DNA of 30,588 nt, taken from contig JACIWD010000035.1 of NCBI GenBank assembly GCA_014361165.1, positions 1 through 30,588 of the forward strand. The letters run 5' to 3'. Positions 1 to 6,898 of the stretch are shown here, piece after piece. Below the pieces are notes generated by a model. The model made no database searches and was not told the origin of the DNA. It was given only the letters and a program-made list of their open reading frames with translations. Each line of letters starts with the position of its first letter. The stretch's first letter is position 1. Source of the DNA: Candidatus Mnemosynella bozhongmuii. GTDB taxonomy: Archaea; Halobacteriota; Archaeoglobi; Mnemosynellales; Mnemosynellaceae. The translations under genes were made by a program, and so were the position numbers.

Positions 1-144
1 CAGTAATAATTCTTCTTTTCCGCTTAAAATCTTTTCTCCTGAGTTCTGTGAGATGCCCTTTTCAGCGAATCCCTGATGATGCATCTCATTTATAAAGATG
101 TGAAGTTCGAGAAAAGAGATTCTTTTCTCTTTCATTTCCTTCAT
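1..144 (-). CDS. Possible partial protein running off the left edge
   Basis: The minus strand is open from an in-frame stop near position 198 down to position 1. The first good ATG is at 144, giving 48 codons before the edge. The visible product is charged at the start (MKEMKEKR), then has a hydrophobic stretch (ISFLELHIFINEM). I do not recognise a family. It would be divergent from the regulator at 455. There is no clear ribosome site, and an open frame of about 65 codons in AT-rich DNA can occur by chance, so the call is weak. Confidence 0.3.
   Translation of the reverse strand, partial: MKEMKEKRISFLELHIFINEMHHQGFAEKGISQNSGEKILSGKEELLL
109..129. repeat. 8-bp hairpin near the left edge
   Basis: GAGAAAAG (109-116) and CTTTTCTC (122-129) are perfect complements separated by a 5-nt loop, and a T-rich tract follows on the plus strand. 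It could be a weak terminator for a plus-strand transcript. If the partial minus-strand ORF is real, the hairpin simply lies inside it. No function can be assigned. Confidence 0.35.
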
Positions 145-210
145 TCTGGAGAAAATCACGAAAGAAACGTTTTCCTGAGGGAAGAGAAGTTAAAGAGATT
201 TCAGCTCCTC

Positions 211-239
211 TTAATTCAATCATAACACCGTTGAATTAA
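211..239. promoter_or_regulatory. Inverted repeat TTAATTCAA-N11-TTGAATTAA
   Basis: The two 9-bp arms (211-219 and 231-239) are exact reverse complements. Their centres are 20 bp apart, close to two helical turns, as expected for a dimeric regulator. The site lies between the possible leftward gene and the Bat-type regulator, so it could control either one. Binding is inference. Confidence 0.4.
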
Positions 240-413
240 AAAGATATTTTGAATGAGGAAGTCATGAAATCCTCATACGCGATTTTCTCTGAGGAGGAAT
301 TTTCGGATTTTGGAGATTTTGAAGGGAGAGAAATGGAAAAGAAGCGATGTGGCGAGGGATTGGAAGATAATTGAAAAACATTATCAAATATCAAGAATCT
401 CAGGAAATGAATA

Positions 414-429
414 CCAAAAAATTTACATA
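414..429 (+). promoter_or_regulatory. Archaeal promoter of the HTH regulator
   Basis: A purine-rich CCAAAAA element (414-420) precedes a TATA-like AAATTTACATA (419-429). The TATA centre is about 30 nt before the ATG at 455. There is no Shine-Dalgarno sequence before that ATG, so the mRNA is probably leaderless. Confidence 0.45.
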
Positions 430-454
430 GGAACATTAGGTAGTTACTCTCGAA

Positions 455-1147
455 ATGTATGTCGATGTAATTCGCTTCTATCATGAATGTCCGCATATGA
501 ATTTTCTAAGAAGGGCATCTGAGTTTGGTTCATGCTTCTTAAGTGTGGTTGGGAGCTATGGAATCTTAAACAGCAAAGGAACCGCTCAGGAACTTGTAAC
601 TTCGATTATAATGGCTGAAGATTCAATGCACCACATTATAAAAGTTTTCAGAGATACTGAAGGCATCCAGAACGTAAATTTGAGCTTCAAATCAAGCAAC
701 ATGTGTGGAGTGAGCTACAGTTTGACTTCAACAGTTCTGAGAAGACAGTTTCCGGAACTGGGACACATACTCTATCCCGTAACAATAACTCCCGAATACG
801 AGCAGTGGGTTGTTGTCTTTCCAGATAAAAATAGGAGGGAGAACTTCTATTCTCTCGCAAAAGATAACTGCGAATTCATGAAGAGGAGAAGCGTCGAACC
901 GGAGCTCGTTTCAAAAGTTTTCAGCAATCTCGATTTTATAAGAGATGTCCTTAAAATTCCGGAAGAACTTACTGAGAATCAGAAGAGAGTTCTGAAAGAA
1001 GCTTATAAAGAGGGTTTCTTTGAGACTCCAAAAAGAATTGGCCTCAAGGAGATTGCAGAAAGGAGAGGAGCTTCAGAATCGGCAATCATGAGAACAATAA
1101 GAAGAGGCGAAAGCAAAATAATTTCAAGAATAGTCAAATACATGTGA
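455..1147 (+). CDS. Bat-type HTH (HTH_10) transcriptional regulator
   Basis: This 230-residue protein ends in a helix-turn-helix of the bacterio-opsin-activator type, roughly residues 172-228. The segment opens LTENQKRVLKEAYKEGFF, continues with GLKEIAERRGAS and ends at the C-terminus, as is usual for HTH_10. The first ~165 residues would form the sensing domain. They carry scattered Cys and His (YHECPHM near the start) but no family I can name. The ATG at 455 fits a leaderless start behind the TATA element. The gene lies 9 bp upstream of a PfkB sugar kinase on the same strand, which suggests it controls the neighbouring sugar-acid genes. That role is inference; the DNA-binding assignment is fairly firm. 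Confidence 0.75.
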   Translation: MYVDVIRFYHECPHMNFLRRASEFGSCFLSVVGSYGILNSKGTAQELVTSIIMAEDSMHHIIKVFRDTEGIQNVNLSFKSSNMCGVSYSLTSTVLRRQFPELGHILYPVTITPEYEQWVVVFPDKNRRENFYSLAKDNCEFMKRRSVEPELVSKVFSNLDFIRDVLKIPEELTENQKRVLKEAYKEGFFETPKRIGLKEIAERRGASESAIMRTIRRGESKIISRIVKYM

Positions 1148-1156
1148 GGCACGATC

Positions 1157-2122
1157 ATGAGCGTCTCATCAATAGGAGAGCTTCTCGTGGACATGATTCC
1201 GAAGAGGGCAGGCAGCTATACAGAAGGAATTTCCTTTGAGGCTCATCTCGGTGGCTCTCCCTTCAACTATGCAGTAATTCTATCAAGACTCGGATCGCCG
1301 GTTTCAGGATTCGGGGCGGTTGGAGAGGATTCTTTTGGGAGAATGCTTGTTGATTTCATGAAGGGGGAAGGTGTTGAAACCGGGGGCATCAGGGTGAAGC
1401 CTCTGAGAACCTCGATTGCATTTGTGAAGCTTTCGGAAAATGGGGAACGCTCATTCTTTTTCTACAGAGAACCCTGGGCGAAAACTGCAGATACAATGTT
1501 TGAACCGGAAGACATCAGAGAGGAGACTCTCCTCTCCTCACAGATCCTCTACACCTCCGGGATGGCTCTTTCTGTATCTCCTCTCAGGGATGCAGTTCTT
1601 CATGCAATGAGGCTGGCAAGAGAGAATGAGATCCCTGTTTTCTTCGATTACAACATAAGATGGGATGTCTGGAATAGTGAGGAGGAGCTGAGAAGAATTT
1701 ATGAGGATGCCCTGAAGCTCTCCACCATCATATCAATATCGGTGGATGAGCTGAGAGAGTTCTATGGAACTGAGAACTATGAGAAGGTTGCGGAGAGAAT
1801 TCTAAGAGAGTATGAAGCAGAGATTGTCTGTGTGAAACTCGGGGATAGAGGCTCTTTCGTGGCGGACAGAACGAAAAGGCTGCATGCAGATGCATTCAGA
1901 GTTAAAGCCATAGATTCAACCGGTGCAGGCGATTCATGGAATGCAGCATTCACGTTCTATCATTTCCTTCGTGGAGAATCGCTTGAGGATTCGGTAATCC
2001 TTGCAAATGCAATGGGCGCTCTCACGGTCTCTTCCAGGGGTGCGGCTGGAAGAAAAATAAAAAAAGAGGATCTTGAGGAATTTCTCAGCTCTTCCGGGAT
2101 TCCGGAGGTCAGGAGTCTCTGA
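1157..2122 (+). CDS. PfkB-family carbohydrate kinase (KDG kinase or fructokinase type)
   Basis: The 321-residue ribokinase-fold enzyme would phosphorylate a sugar or 2-keto-3-deoxy sugar acid with ATP. It shows the N-terminal GELLVD start, the PfkB signature 1 region GGSPFNYA with GAVGEDSFGR, the substrate-side FYREPWA and FDYNIRWDVW segments, and the C-terminal signature DSTGAGDSWNAAF with the catalytic Asp in GAGD. Length is normal for the family. The ATG at 1157 follows a GTGAGG ribosome site. It probably shares an operon with the regulator at 455. The convergent dehydratase overlaps its last 14 bp. The FYR and N-x-R-x-x-x-W pattern fits KDG kinases and fructokinases; the adjacent dehydratase and aldolase favour KDG kinase. 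Substrate is not settled by sequence. Confidence 0.85.
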   Translation: MSVSSIGELLVDMIPKRAGSYTEGISFEAHLGGSPFNYAVILSRLGSPVSGFGAVGEDSFGRMLVDFMKGEGVETGGIRVKPLRTSIAFVKLSENGERSFFFYREPWAKTADTMFEPEDIREETLLSSQILYTSGMALSVSPLRDAVLHAMRLARENEIPVFFDYNIRWDVWNSEEELRRIYEDALKLSTIISISVDELREFYGTENYEKVAERILREYEAEIVCVKLGDRGSFVADRTKRLHADAFRVKAIDSTGAGDSWNAAFTFYHFLRGESLEDSVILANAMGALTVSSRGAAGRKIKKEDLEEFLSSSGIPEVRSL

Positions 2123-3851
2123 GCTCAACTTCAGAATAAGCTCCTCTCGCAACCGAAGCTGCTCTCTCCATGTATTTCAGGAGAGCCTTTCCGGGTTTGA
2201 ACCTCCTTTCCGGCCTCTTCCAGCTCTTCCTTCTCTCCTCAAAGATTCTCTCTATCTCTTCAGGACTCTTTCTCTCGCCTCTCACGCCGACGATGTTGAG
2301 CTTTCTGTTTGGAATGTCAATCTCAACGATATCGTCGTTCTCCACAAGTGCAATCGGACCTCCGAGGAAGGCTTCCGGAGAGACATGACCTATGCATGGA
2401 CCTCTGGTCGCTCCCGAGAATCGACCGTCTGTTATAAGGGCAACACTGCTTGAGAGCTCCGGATCCGAGGCAAGAGCTTCGGTCGTCATGTACATCTCCG
2501 GCATTCCGGAACCTCTCGGACCCTCATTCCTGATTATCAGCGCCGTGTTCGGTTCCACCTCTCCTCTGACTACTGCATTGTAACAGTCTTCCTCGCTCTC
2601 GAAGACTCTGGCAGGTGCGACAAATCTCAGCATGTTCTCGGGAACCGCAGAATACTTGACGACCGCTCCTTCCGGTGCAAGGTTTCCTTTCAGAATTGCT
2701 ATCGAACCCTTCTGCTTCGCCCTCTCCGGACTTCTTATGACATCCTCTTTTTGAATTCCGTAGGAAGAGAGGTATTTCTCCACTCTCTCGAAGAAGCCCT
2801 CTTTTTTGAGCTCCTCAAGATTCTCTCCGAGAGTCTTTCCTGTGACTGTCATCACATCAAGATCGAGATATTCTCTGAGGTGCCACTGAACCATCGGAAT
2901 TCCTCCGGCGAACCAGAAGATTCTCGATGGATACTTTCCGCTTGGCTGAACATTGGCGAGATAGGGAATTTCCCTGTTTATCTCGTCGAAAACATCTATA
3001 TCTATCTTCACTCCGGCCTCATGAGCTATGGCGGGAAGATGGAGAAGGGCATTTGTTGATCCGCCTATTGCAGAATGAACCTTTATCGCATTCAGAAATG
3101 CTTCCTTCGTCAGAATATCCCTTGGTTTGATGTCCTCATCTATGAGCTTCATGATTGTTTTGCCCGCTCTTCTTGCAACCCTGAAGATATCCGAGAAAGT
3201 TGCAGGCGTGAGAGCAGAGCCGGGAAGAGCAAGTCCGAGAGCTTCGGACATGCACTGCATTGTTGATGCTGTTCCCATGAACTGACAGGCACCGCATGAC
3301 GGGCATCCTGTCAGATAGTATTCCCGAACGACTTCAAAACCTATCTTTCCTCTTTTCTCAAGCAGTGAGACCTCTCCGGCTCTTCCAGAGTTCGAAAGTC
3401 CCGGTCCTGGTTCCATGCTTCCTCCCGGAATGTGGATTGAAGGTATATTCACCCTTGCAATCGCCATGAGATGAGCGGGAATGGACTTGTCGCAGCTTGA
3501 AACAGCTATCATTCCATCCCAGGGAATGACTGAAGCATGAAGCTCAACCATGTCGCAGAGAAACTCTCTTGAGGCGAGGATGTAATTCATCCCGTCATGT
3601 CCCTGAGCCCAGCCATCGCACAAATCTGTTGCGAAGAACTTCGCAGGTCTTCCTCCAGCCTCAAAAACTCCAATGTATGCCTCATTTACGAGAAGGTCCA
3701 GATGGGAGCTTCCGGGATGACTCTCACCGAAAACGCTCTCCAAAAGAACATGCGGTTTTTCGAGATCCTCCTCACTCCAGTTCATTCCCATTCTCAGAGC
3801 ATCAAACTGACGCCAGATTTTTCTGATTTCCTCGGATTTTGCCTTCCTCAT
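2109..3851 (-). CDS. IlvD/Edd-family dehydratase, probably a sugar-acid (aldonate) dehydratase
   Basis: This 580-residue Fe-S dehydratase would convert an aldonate to its 2-keto-3-deoxy acid. Candidate cluster ligands are Cys78, Cys120 in SSCDKSIPAH and Cys189 in SCGACQFMGTA. The family segments GHDGMNY, NIPSIHIPGG and the C-terminal ITDGRFSGATRGPCIGHVSPEA region are present. That last stretch and GMPEMYMT look closer to xylonate/pentonate dehydratases than to the branched-chain enzyme IlvD; length is between the two groups. The ATG at 3851 follows GGTGA. It lies 46 nt downstream of the aldolase on the same strand, so the two are probably co-transcribed. No other branched-chain gene is nearby, which supports a sugar-acid role, but dihydroxy-acid dehydratase activity cannot be excluded. 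Confidence 0.85.
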   Translation of the reverse strand: MRKAKSEEIRKIWRQFDALRMGMNWSEEDLEKPHVLLESVFGESHPGSSHLDLLVNEAYIGVFEAGGRPAKFFATDLCDGWAQGHDGMNYILASREFLCDMVELHASVIPWDGMIAVSSCDKSIPAHLMAIARVNIPSIHIPGGSMEPGPGLSNSGRAGEVSLLEKRGKIGFEVVREYYLTGCPSCGACQFMGTASTMQCMSEALGLALPGSALTPATFSDIFRVARRAGKTIMKLIDEDIKPRDILTKEAFLNAIKVHSAIGGSTNALLHLPAIAHEAGVKIDIDVFDEINREIPYLANVQPSGKYPSRIFWFAGGIPMVQWHLREYLDLDVMTVTGKTLGENLEELKKEGFFERVEKYLSSYGIQKEDVIRSPERAKQKGSIAILKGNLAPEGAVVKYSAVPENMLRFVAPARVFESEEDCYNAVVRGEVEPNTALIIRNEGPRGSGMPEMYMTTEALASDPELSSSVALITDGRFSGATRGPCIGHVSPEAFLGGPIALVENDDIVEIDIPNRKLNIVGVRGERKSPEEIERIFEERRKSWKRPERRFKPGKALLKYMERAASVARGAYSEVELRDS

Positions 3852-3897
3852 AAAATCACCAAAAATAAAATAAGAAGGGGAAATAACTTAAACTTTT

Positions 3898-4776
3898 TCA
3901 GCTAATCAGTCCGAGTTCTTTCAGAACAGATTTTATGAACTCCTTGTCTGCCTCACTCAGATCTGTGGGTCTTCTCGGATATCCGACAGGAGCTCCGAGA
4001 AGCTCTCCGGCATATTTCAGTCCCGCCGGGAACACTCCTCTGCCAACAACCTTCACGAGCTTTGCAAGCTTCTTCTGGTATTCAAGAGCTTTCTGAAGAT
4101 CTCCCTTCTTGAATGAGTTGTAGATCTCAACTGTGTATTCAGGAACGACATTCGGAGTTCCAACCATACCTCCCTCTGCTCCCACTGCAAGAGAGGGCAG
4201 CAGTGCGATGTCCTGTCCCTGCAGCAGACTGAAATCATCAGGAACCTCTGCGGCAATTGCCGCGAAATACATCATATCTCCGCTGCTATCCTTCAGACCG
4301 CAGATGATTCCCTCGTGAGCAAGCTTGAGCACTGTTTCAACAGGGATGGAATATCCCACGAACTGGGGTATGTTGTATGCGAAAAGCGGAAGGCCGACCT
4401 TTGAGAGATCCTCATAATACTGGTAGAGGCTCTCCGAATTCTGAACAGCATAATAGGGTGCAACAGCGAGAATTGCGTCGCATCCAACATCTTTTGCGTA
4501 CTCTCCGAGCTTCTTTGCAATTTCTGTTCCGGTATATCCGACTCCGGGTATCACGGGAACTCTTCCATTCGTCTGATCAACCACAATTTCAATTGTCCTC
4601 CTCTTCTCCTCTTCAGTCATTGTGTAAAACTCGCCGAGACTTGCAAGAGGGAAGACTCCGTGGACTCCGCCGTCTATGAGAAAATCAACAAGTTTCCTCA
4701 GCTTCTCCTCATCGAGTTTCCCATCCTTATCGAATGGCGTAACCATTGGAACTATTATTCCTTCAAATTTCTTCAT
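3898..4776 (-). CDS. DHDPS/N-acetylneuraminate lyase family aldolase (KDG/KDPG aldolase candidate)
   Basis: The 292-residue class I aldolase has the family landmarks: the pyruvate-binding loop as ASLGEF (about residues 45-50), catalytic Tyr134 in AYNIP and the Schiff-base Lys162 in GLKDSSGD. Members make or cleave 2-keto acids such as dihydrodipicolinate, N-acetylneuraminate or KD(P)G. A longer open frame extends upstream, but GGAGGAGG at 4783-4790 points to the ATG at 4776, which gives normal length. It leads a minus-strand pair with the dehydratase and is divergent from the PTER-type gene. No lysine-pathway gene is in the window, so cleavage of a keto-deoxy acid to pyruvate is the better guess, as in archaeal Entner-Doudoroff routes. 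Confidence 0.8.
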   Translation of the reverse strand: MKKFEGIIVPMVTPFDKDGKLDEEKLRKLVDFLIDGGVHGVFPLASLGEFYTMTEEEKRRTIEIVVDQTNGRVPVIPGVGYTGTEIAKKLGEYAKDVGCDAILAVAPYYAVQNSESLYQYYEDLSKVGLPLFAYNIPQFVGYSIPVETVLKLAHEGIICGLKDSSGDMMYFAAIAAEVPDDFSLLQGQDIALLPSLAVGAEGGMVGTPNVVPEYTVEIYNSFKKGDLQKALEYQKKLAKLVKVVGRGVFPAGLKYAGELLGAPVGYPRRPTDLSEADKEFIKSVLKELGLIS

Positions 4777-4896
4777 ATTCATCCTCCTCCAGAATTCTTT
4801 TGAACTTCCCTCCTTAATATACCTTGGTGTCAAATTTTGAACTTCAGGAAAACTATTTTTAAGAGGAGGTTGAAGGGAGAAATGTGGTGATTTAAA
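4777..4896. promoter_or_regulatory. Divergent promoter region with 11-bp direct repeats
   Basis: The leftward TATA (GGTATATTAA read on the minus strand, 4814-4823) would start an mRNA near 4793 with the strong ribosome site at 4783-4790. The rightward TATA (ATTTTTAAG, 4854-4862) is followed by GGTGA at 4886-4890. TTTTGAACTTC occurs exactly twice, at 4798-4808 and 4835-4845. The copies flank the leftward TATA, and the second lies just upstream of the rightward one. They are candidate binding sites for a shared regulator. Confidence 0.5.
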
Positions 4897-5952
4897 ATGA
4901 GCATTATTACTGTTCTCGGAGAAATTGATGAGAGAGAGCTTGGACCAACCCTGATGCACGAGCACGTATTCATTGATTTCAGATGCGCTTTTCTTCCCCC
5001 CGAAGAGGTGACTCTGAAGAGAAGGGCTTATGAAAAAATCTCGCTTGAAAACCTCGGATGGATAAGGTATTATCCGAGAAGCAATCTCCACAATCTTGTT
5101 CTTGATGAGGAGGAGGTCGCTCTTAAAGAGCTTCTCGATTTCAGAGCAAGCGGAGGAGGGACAGTGGTCGATGTAACAACTCAGGGGATAGGAAGAGATC
5201 CGGTTGCCCTCAGGAGAGTTTCAATTCTAAGCGGAGTGAACATAGTCATGGGTGCCGGATTTTACATGGGAGCTGGCTTCTACACGCACGAGAACTATCC
5301 GGAGGAGCTCAGAAAACTTAGCGAGCAGAGAATGAGAGACATCATGAAAAAGGAGATAACAGAGGGGGTTGGAGATACCGGAGTGAGAGCCGGAATCATA
5401 GGAGAGATTGGCTGCAGTTATCCCCTTCACGAAGTCGAGGAGAGAGCTCTCCGTGCAGCAGTTGAGGTTCAGGATGAGCTCGGAGTTGCAATAACAATAC
5501 ATCCGGGAAGGGAGGAGAGCGCCCCGTTTGAGATAATAGATCTTCTCAGAGACGCAGGAGCAGACCTTTCAAAGGTCATAATGGGTCACATCGACAGGAC
5601 GATCTTCTCGGAGGAGAGGCTCAGAGAACTTGCAGAAACAGGATGCTTCATTCAGTATGACATGTTCGGACTTGAGACATCATATTATCAGTTCAATCCC
5701 TCTGTTTACATGAGAAGCGATGAGCAGAGAATCAGAGAGCTGCTTCAGTTGAGAGAATGGGGTCACATAAATCAGATTCTCGTCTCTCACGATATCTGCA
5801 TGAAAATGAGGCTCAAAAGCTACGGAGGACATGGATACTCGCACATTCTTGAGAATATAGTTCCGAGGATGAAAATGAGAGGCTTCACGGATGAAGACAT
5901 CAGAAAAATTCTTGTGGAGAATCCGGCAAGAGCTCTGAGCATCTCTCAGTAA
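4897..5952 (+). CDS. Phosphotriesterase-related (PTER-type) metallohydrolase
   Basis: The 351-residue TIM-barrel enzyme belongs to the phosphotriesterase superfamily. The N-terminal metal site is MHEHVFIDF (His21, His23). The bridging position carries Glu in IIGEIGCSYPL, as in PTER proteins, where classical phosphotriesterases have a carboxylated Lys. IHPGRE and MGHIDRT supply the next His residues, and LVSHDICMK the late Asp. The C-terminal GGHGYSHI block strongly resembles animal PTER, reported as an N-acetyltaurine hydrolase. Here the substrate is unknown. Beside a sugar-acid dehydratase and aldolase, a lactonase is attractive, while an amidase is the alternative. An unusual duplication of MGAGFY occurs at 5248-5283. 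The 3' end overlaps the convergent kinase by 7 bp. Confidence 0.85.
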   Translation: MSIITVLGEIDERELGPTLMHEHVFIDFRCAFLPPEEVTLKRRAYEKISLENLGWIRYYPRSNLHNLVLDEEEVALKELLDFRASGGGTVVDVTTQGIGRDPVALRRVSILSGVNIVMGAGFYMGAGFYTHENYPEELRKLSEQRMRDIMKKEITEGVGDTGVRAGIIGEIGCSYPLHEVEERALRAAVEVQDELGVAITIHPGREESAPFEIIDLLRDAGADLSKVIMGHIDRTIFSEERLRELAETGCFIQYDMFGLETSYYQFNPSVYMRSDEQRIRELLQLREWGHINQILVSHDICMKMRLKSYGGHGYSHILENIVPRMKMRGFTDEDIRKILVENPARALSISQ

Positions 5953-6854
5953 ATTTCGCTGAGAAGTCTGCCTATTACTCTGTTTGTGATTCTCTCAACC
6001 ACATCATCGAGGTTGTATGAATCCACAACCTCTATCCCATTTTTTTCTGCCTGGGAAACAATGTAGTCGTGAATTATTCTTATCTCGTTGAAGTGACTCA
6101 GATAATAATCCGCAGGCCTTTTCAAATAAGTCTCCTGAGACCTCAGAATGAATCTTTCCTTATGCCTCTCGGGATCATCCATTTTGAGTGTGAACATGAA
6201 AACATAGGGCTTCTCGAGATATTCCTTTTTTATGAAACCGGGAACGACGTGAATTCCCTCTATTATTATGCTTATTCCCTCTCTTATGGCTCTTTCCATC
6301 ACCGCCTCAATTGCAACGCTCACGAATCTCATCTGGTCCTCAAAACCAGAGATAATTTTCTCCCTCTCGTTTGTGAAAACAGAAGTTTTCATCGCCTTCC
6401 ATGCGAGAAAGGAGGATTCGTAAAGAGTTGGGAGAAGTTCTCTTGAGAGAACCTTTCTCATAACCTCTCTGAGCATATCTGTTCCTATGACATTTCTTAT
6501 TCCGAGTCTCTGAGCCACCTGAAAGGCTGTTGTCGAGCTTCCAACTCCTGAGGCACCTCCAATCAGAATGATGATAGGTTCCTGAATTTCCTTTCTCCTG
6601 TCCCACCATTTGTACTGGGATGCGGTTCTTATGCTAACCTTCAGAAGCTTCTCATAAATTCTCTTTCCAAGCTCCTCAACTGTGAGCTCGAAAATTCCCT
6701 CTCTCAGAAGCTCGTCCTTAATCTGCTGGGCTATGTGATATGCTATTGAGGGTTCCAGCCCGAGTTTTGTCAGGGACTGGGAAATCAGACTTCTCGAATA
6801 GGGAACCCGTGCCCCGTTCCTTATTACTGTTATCTCCCTCTTTCCCTCTTCCAT
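5946..6854 (-). CDS. pgk2: 2-phosphoglycerate kinase with ATP-cone domain
   Basis: The enzyme makes 2,3-bisphosphoglycerate from 2-phosphoglycerate and ATP, the first step to cyclic 2,3-diphosphoglycerate, a thermoprotectant of hyperthermophilic archaea. The first ~80 of 302 residues form an ATP-cone (VIRNGARVPYSRSLI). A P-loop GGASGVGSS follows at 99-107, then GTDMLREVMR and the IIEGIHVVPG segment, as in archaeal 2PGKs. A TTG at 6857 is in frame directly before, but the ATG at 6854 is preferred and fits a leaderless mRNA from the TATA at about 6879-6890. The start faces DTD2 across 44 bp. Its substrate is a glycolytic intermediate, so a link to the nearby sugar-acid genes is possible but unproven. 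Confidence 0.88.
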   Translation of the reverse strand: MEEGKREITVIRNGARVPYSRSLISQSLTKLGLEPSIAYHIAQQIKDELLREGIFELTVEELGKRIYEKLLKVSIRTASQYKWWDRRKEIQEPIIILIGGASGVGSSTTAFQVAQRLGIRNVIGTDMLREVMRKVLSRELLPTLYESSFLAWKAMKTSVFTNEREKIISGFEDQMRFVSVAIEAVMERAIREGISIIIEGIHVVPGFIKKEYLEKPYVFMFTLKMDDPERHKERFILRSQETYLKRPADYYLSHFNEIRIIHDYIVSQAEKNGIEVVDSYNLDDVVERITNRVIGRLLSEIY

Positions 6855-6898
6855 CAAGGAAAGTTAATTATTTCAACGATTAAAATATTTGCAGTGAT
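6855..6898. promoter_or_regulatory. 44-bp divergent promoter, pgk2 / dtdA
   Basis: Read leftward, AAATATTTTAA lies about 25-30 bp from the pgk2 ATG. Read rightward, GTTAATTATTT (6863-6873) lies about 30 bp from the dtdA ATG. Neither start has a ribosome site, so both mRNAs are probably leaderless and each TATA sits close to the other gene's start. Confidence 0.45.

Larger units (their letters stand above)
145..454. other. AT-rich intergenic region with an inverted repeat
   Basis: About 310 bases hold no convincing gene. They contain the inverted repeat at 211-239, a 36-codon ORF at 264-374 too short to call, and the promoter of the downstream regulator at about 414-429. Long ORFs on the minus strand here look like chance readings. 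Confidence 0.5.

Noticed and set aside
71..120. C/D-box RNA suggested by CTGATGATG
   Set aside because: The C box lacks the purine at its first position and no properly spaced D, C' and D' boxes were found.
264..374. 36-codon plus-strand ORF with GAGGA upstream
   Set aside because: The acidic peptide and ribosome site are suggestive, but it is too short to separate from chance and shows no coupling to a neighbour.
236..496. 86-codon minus-strand ORF before the regulator
   Set aside because: It crosses the promoter and start of the regulator, has no ribosome site, and its translation is biased like AT-rich noncoding DNA.
2109..3851. Firm assignment as IlvD in isoleucine/valine synthesis
   Set aside because: Motifs and neighbours point to sugar-acid dehydration; no other branched-chain gene is present. 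The family call is kept general.
4777..5091. Extended N-terminus for the DHDPS-family aldolase
   Set aside because: It crosses the divergent promoter and the start of the PTER-like gene; GGAGGAGG at 4783-4790 sets the start at 4776.
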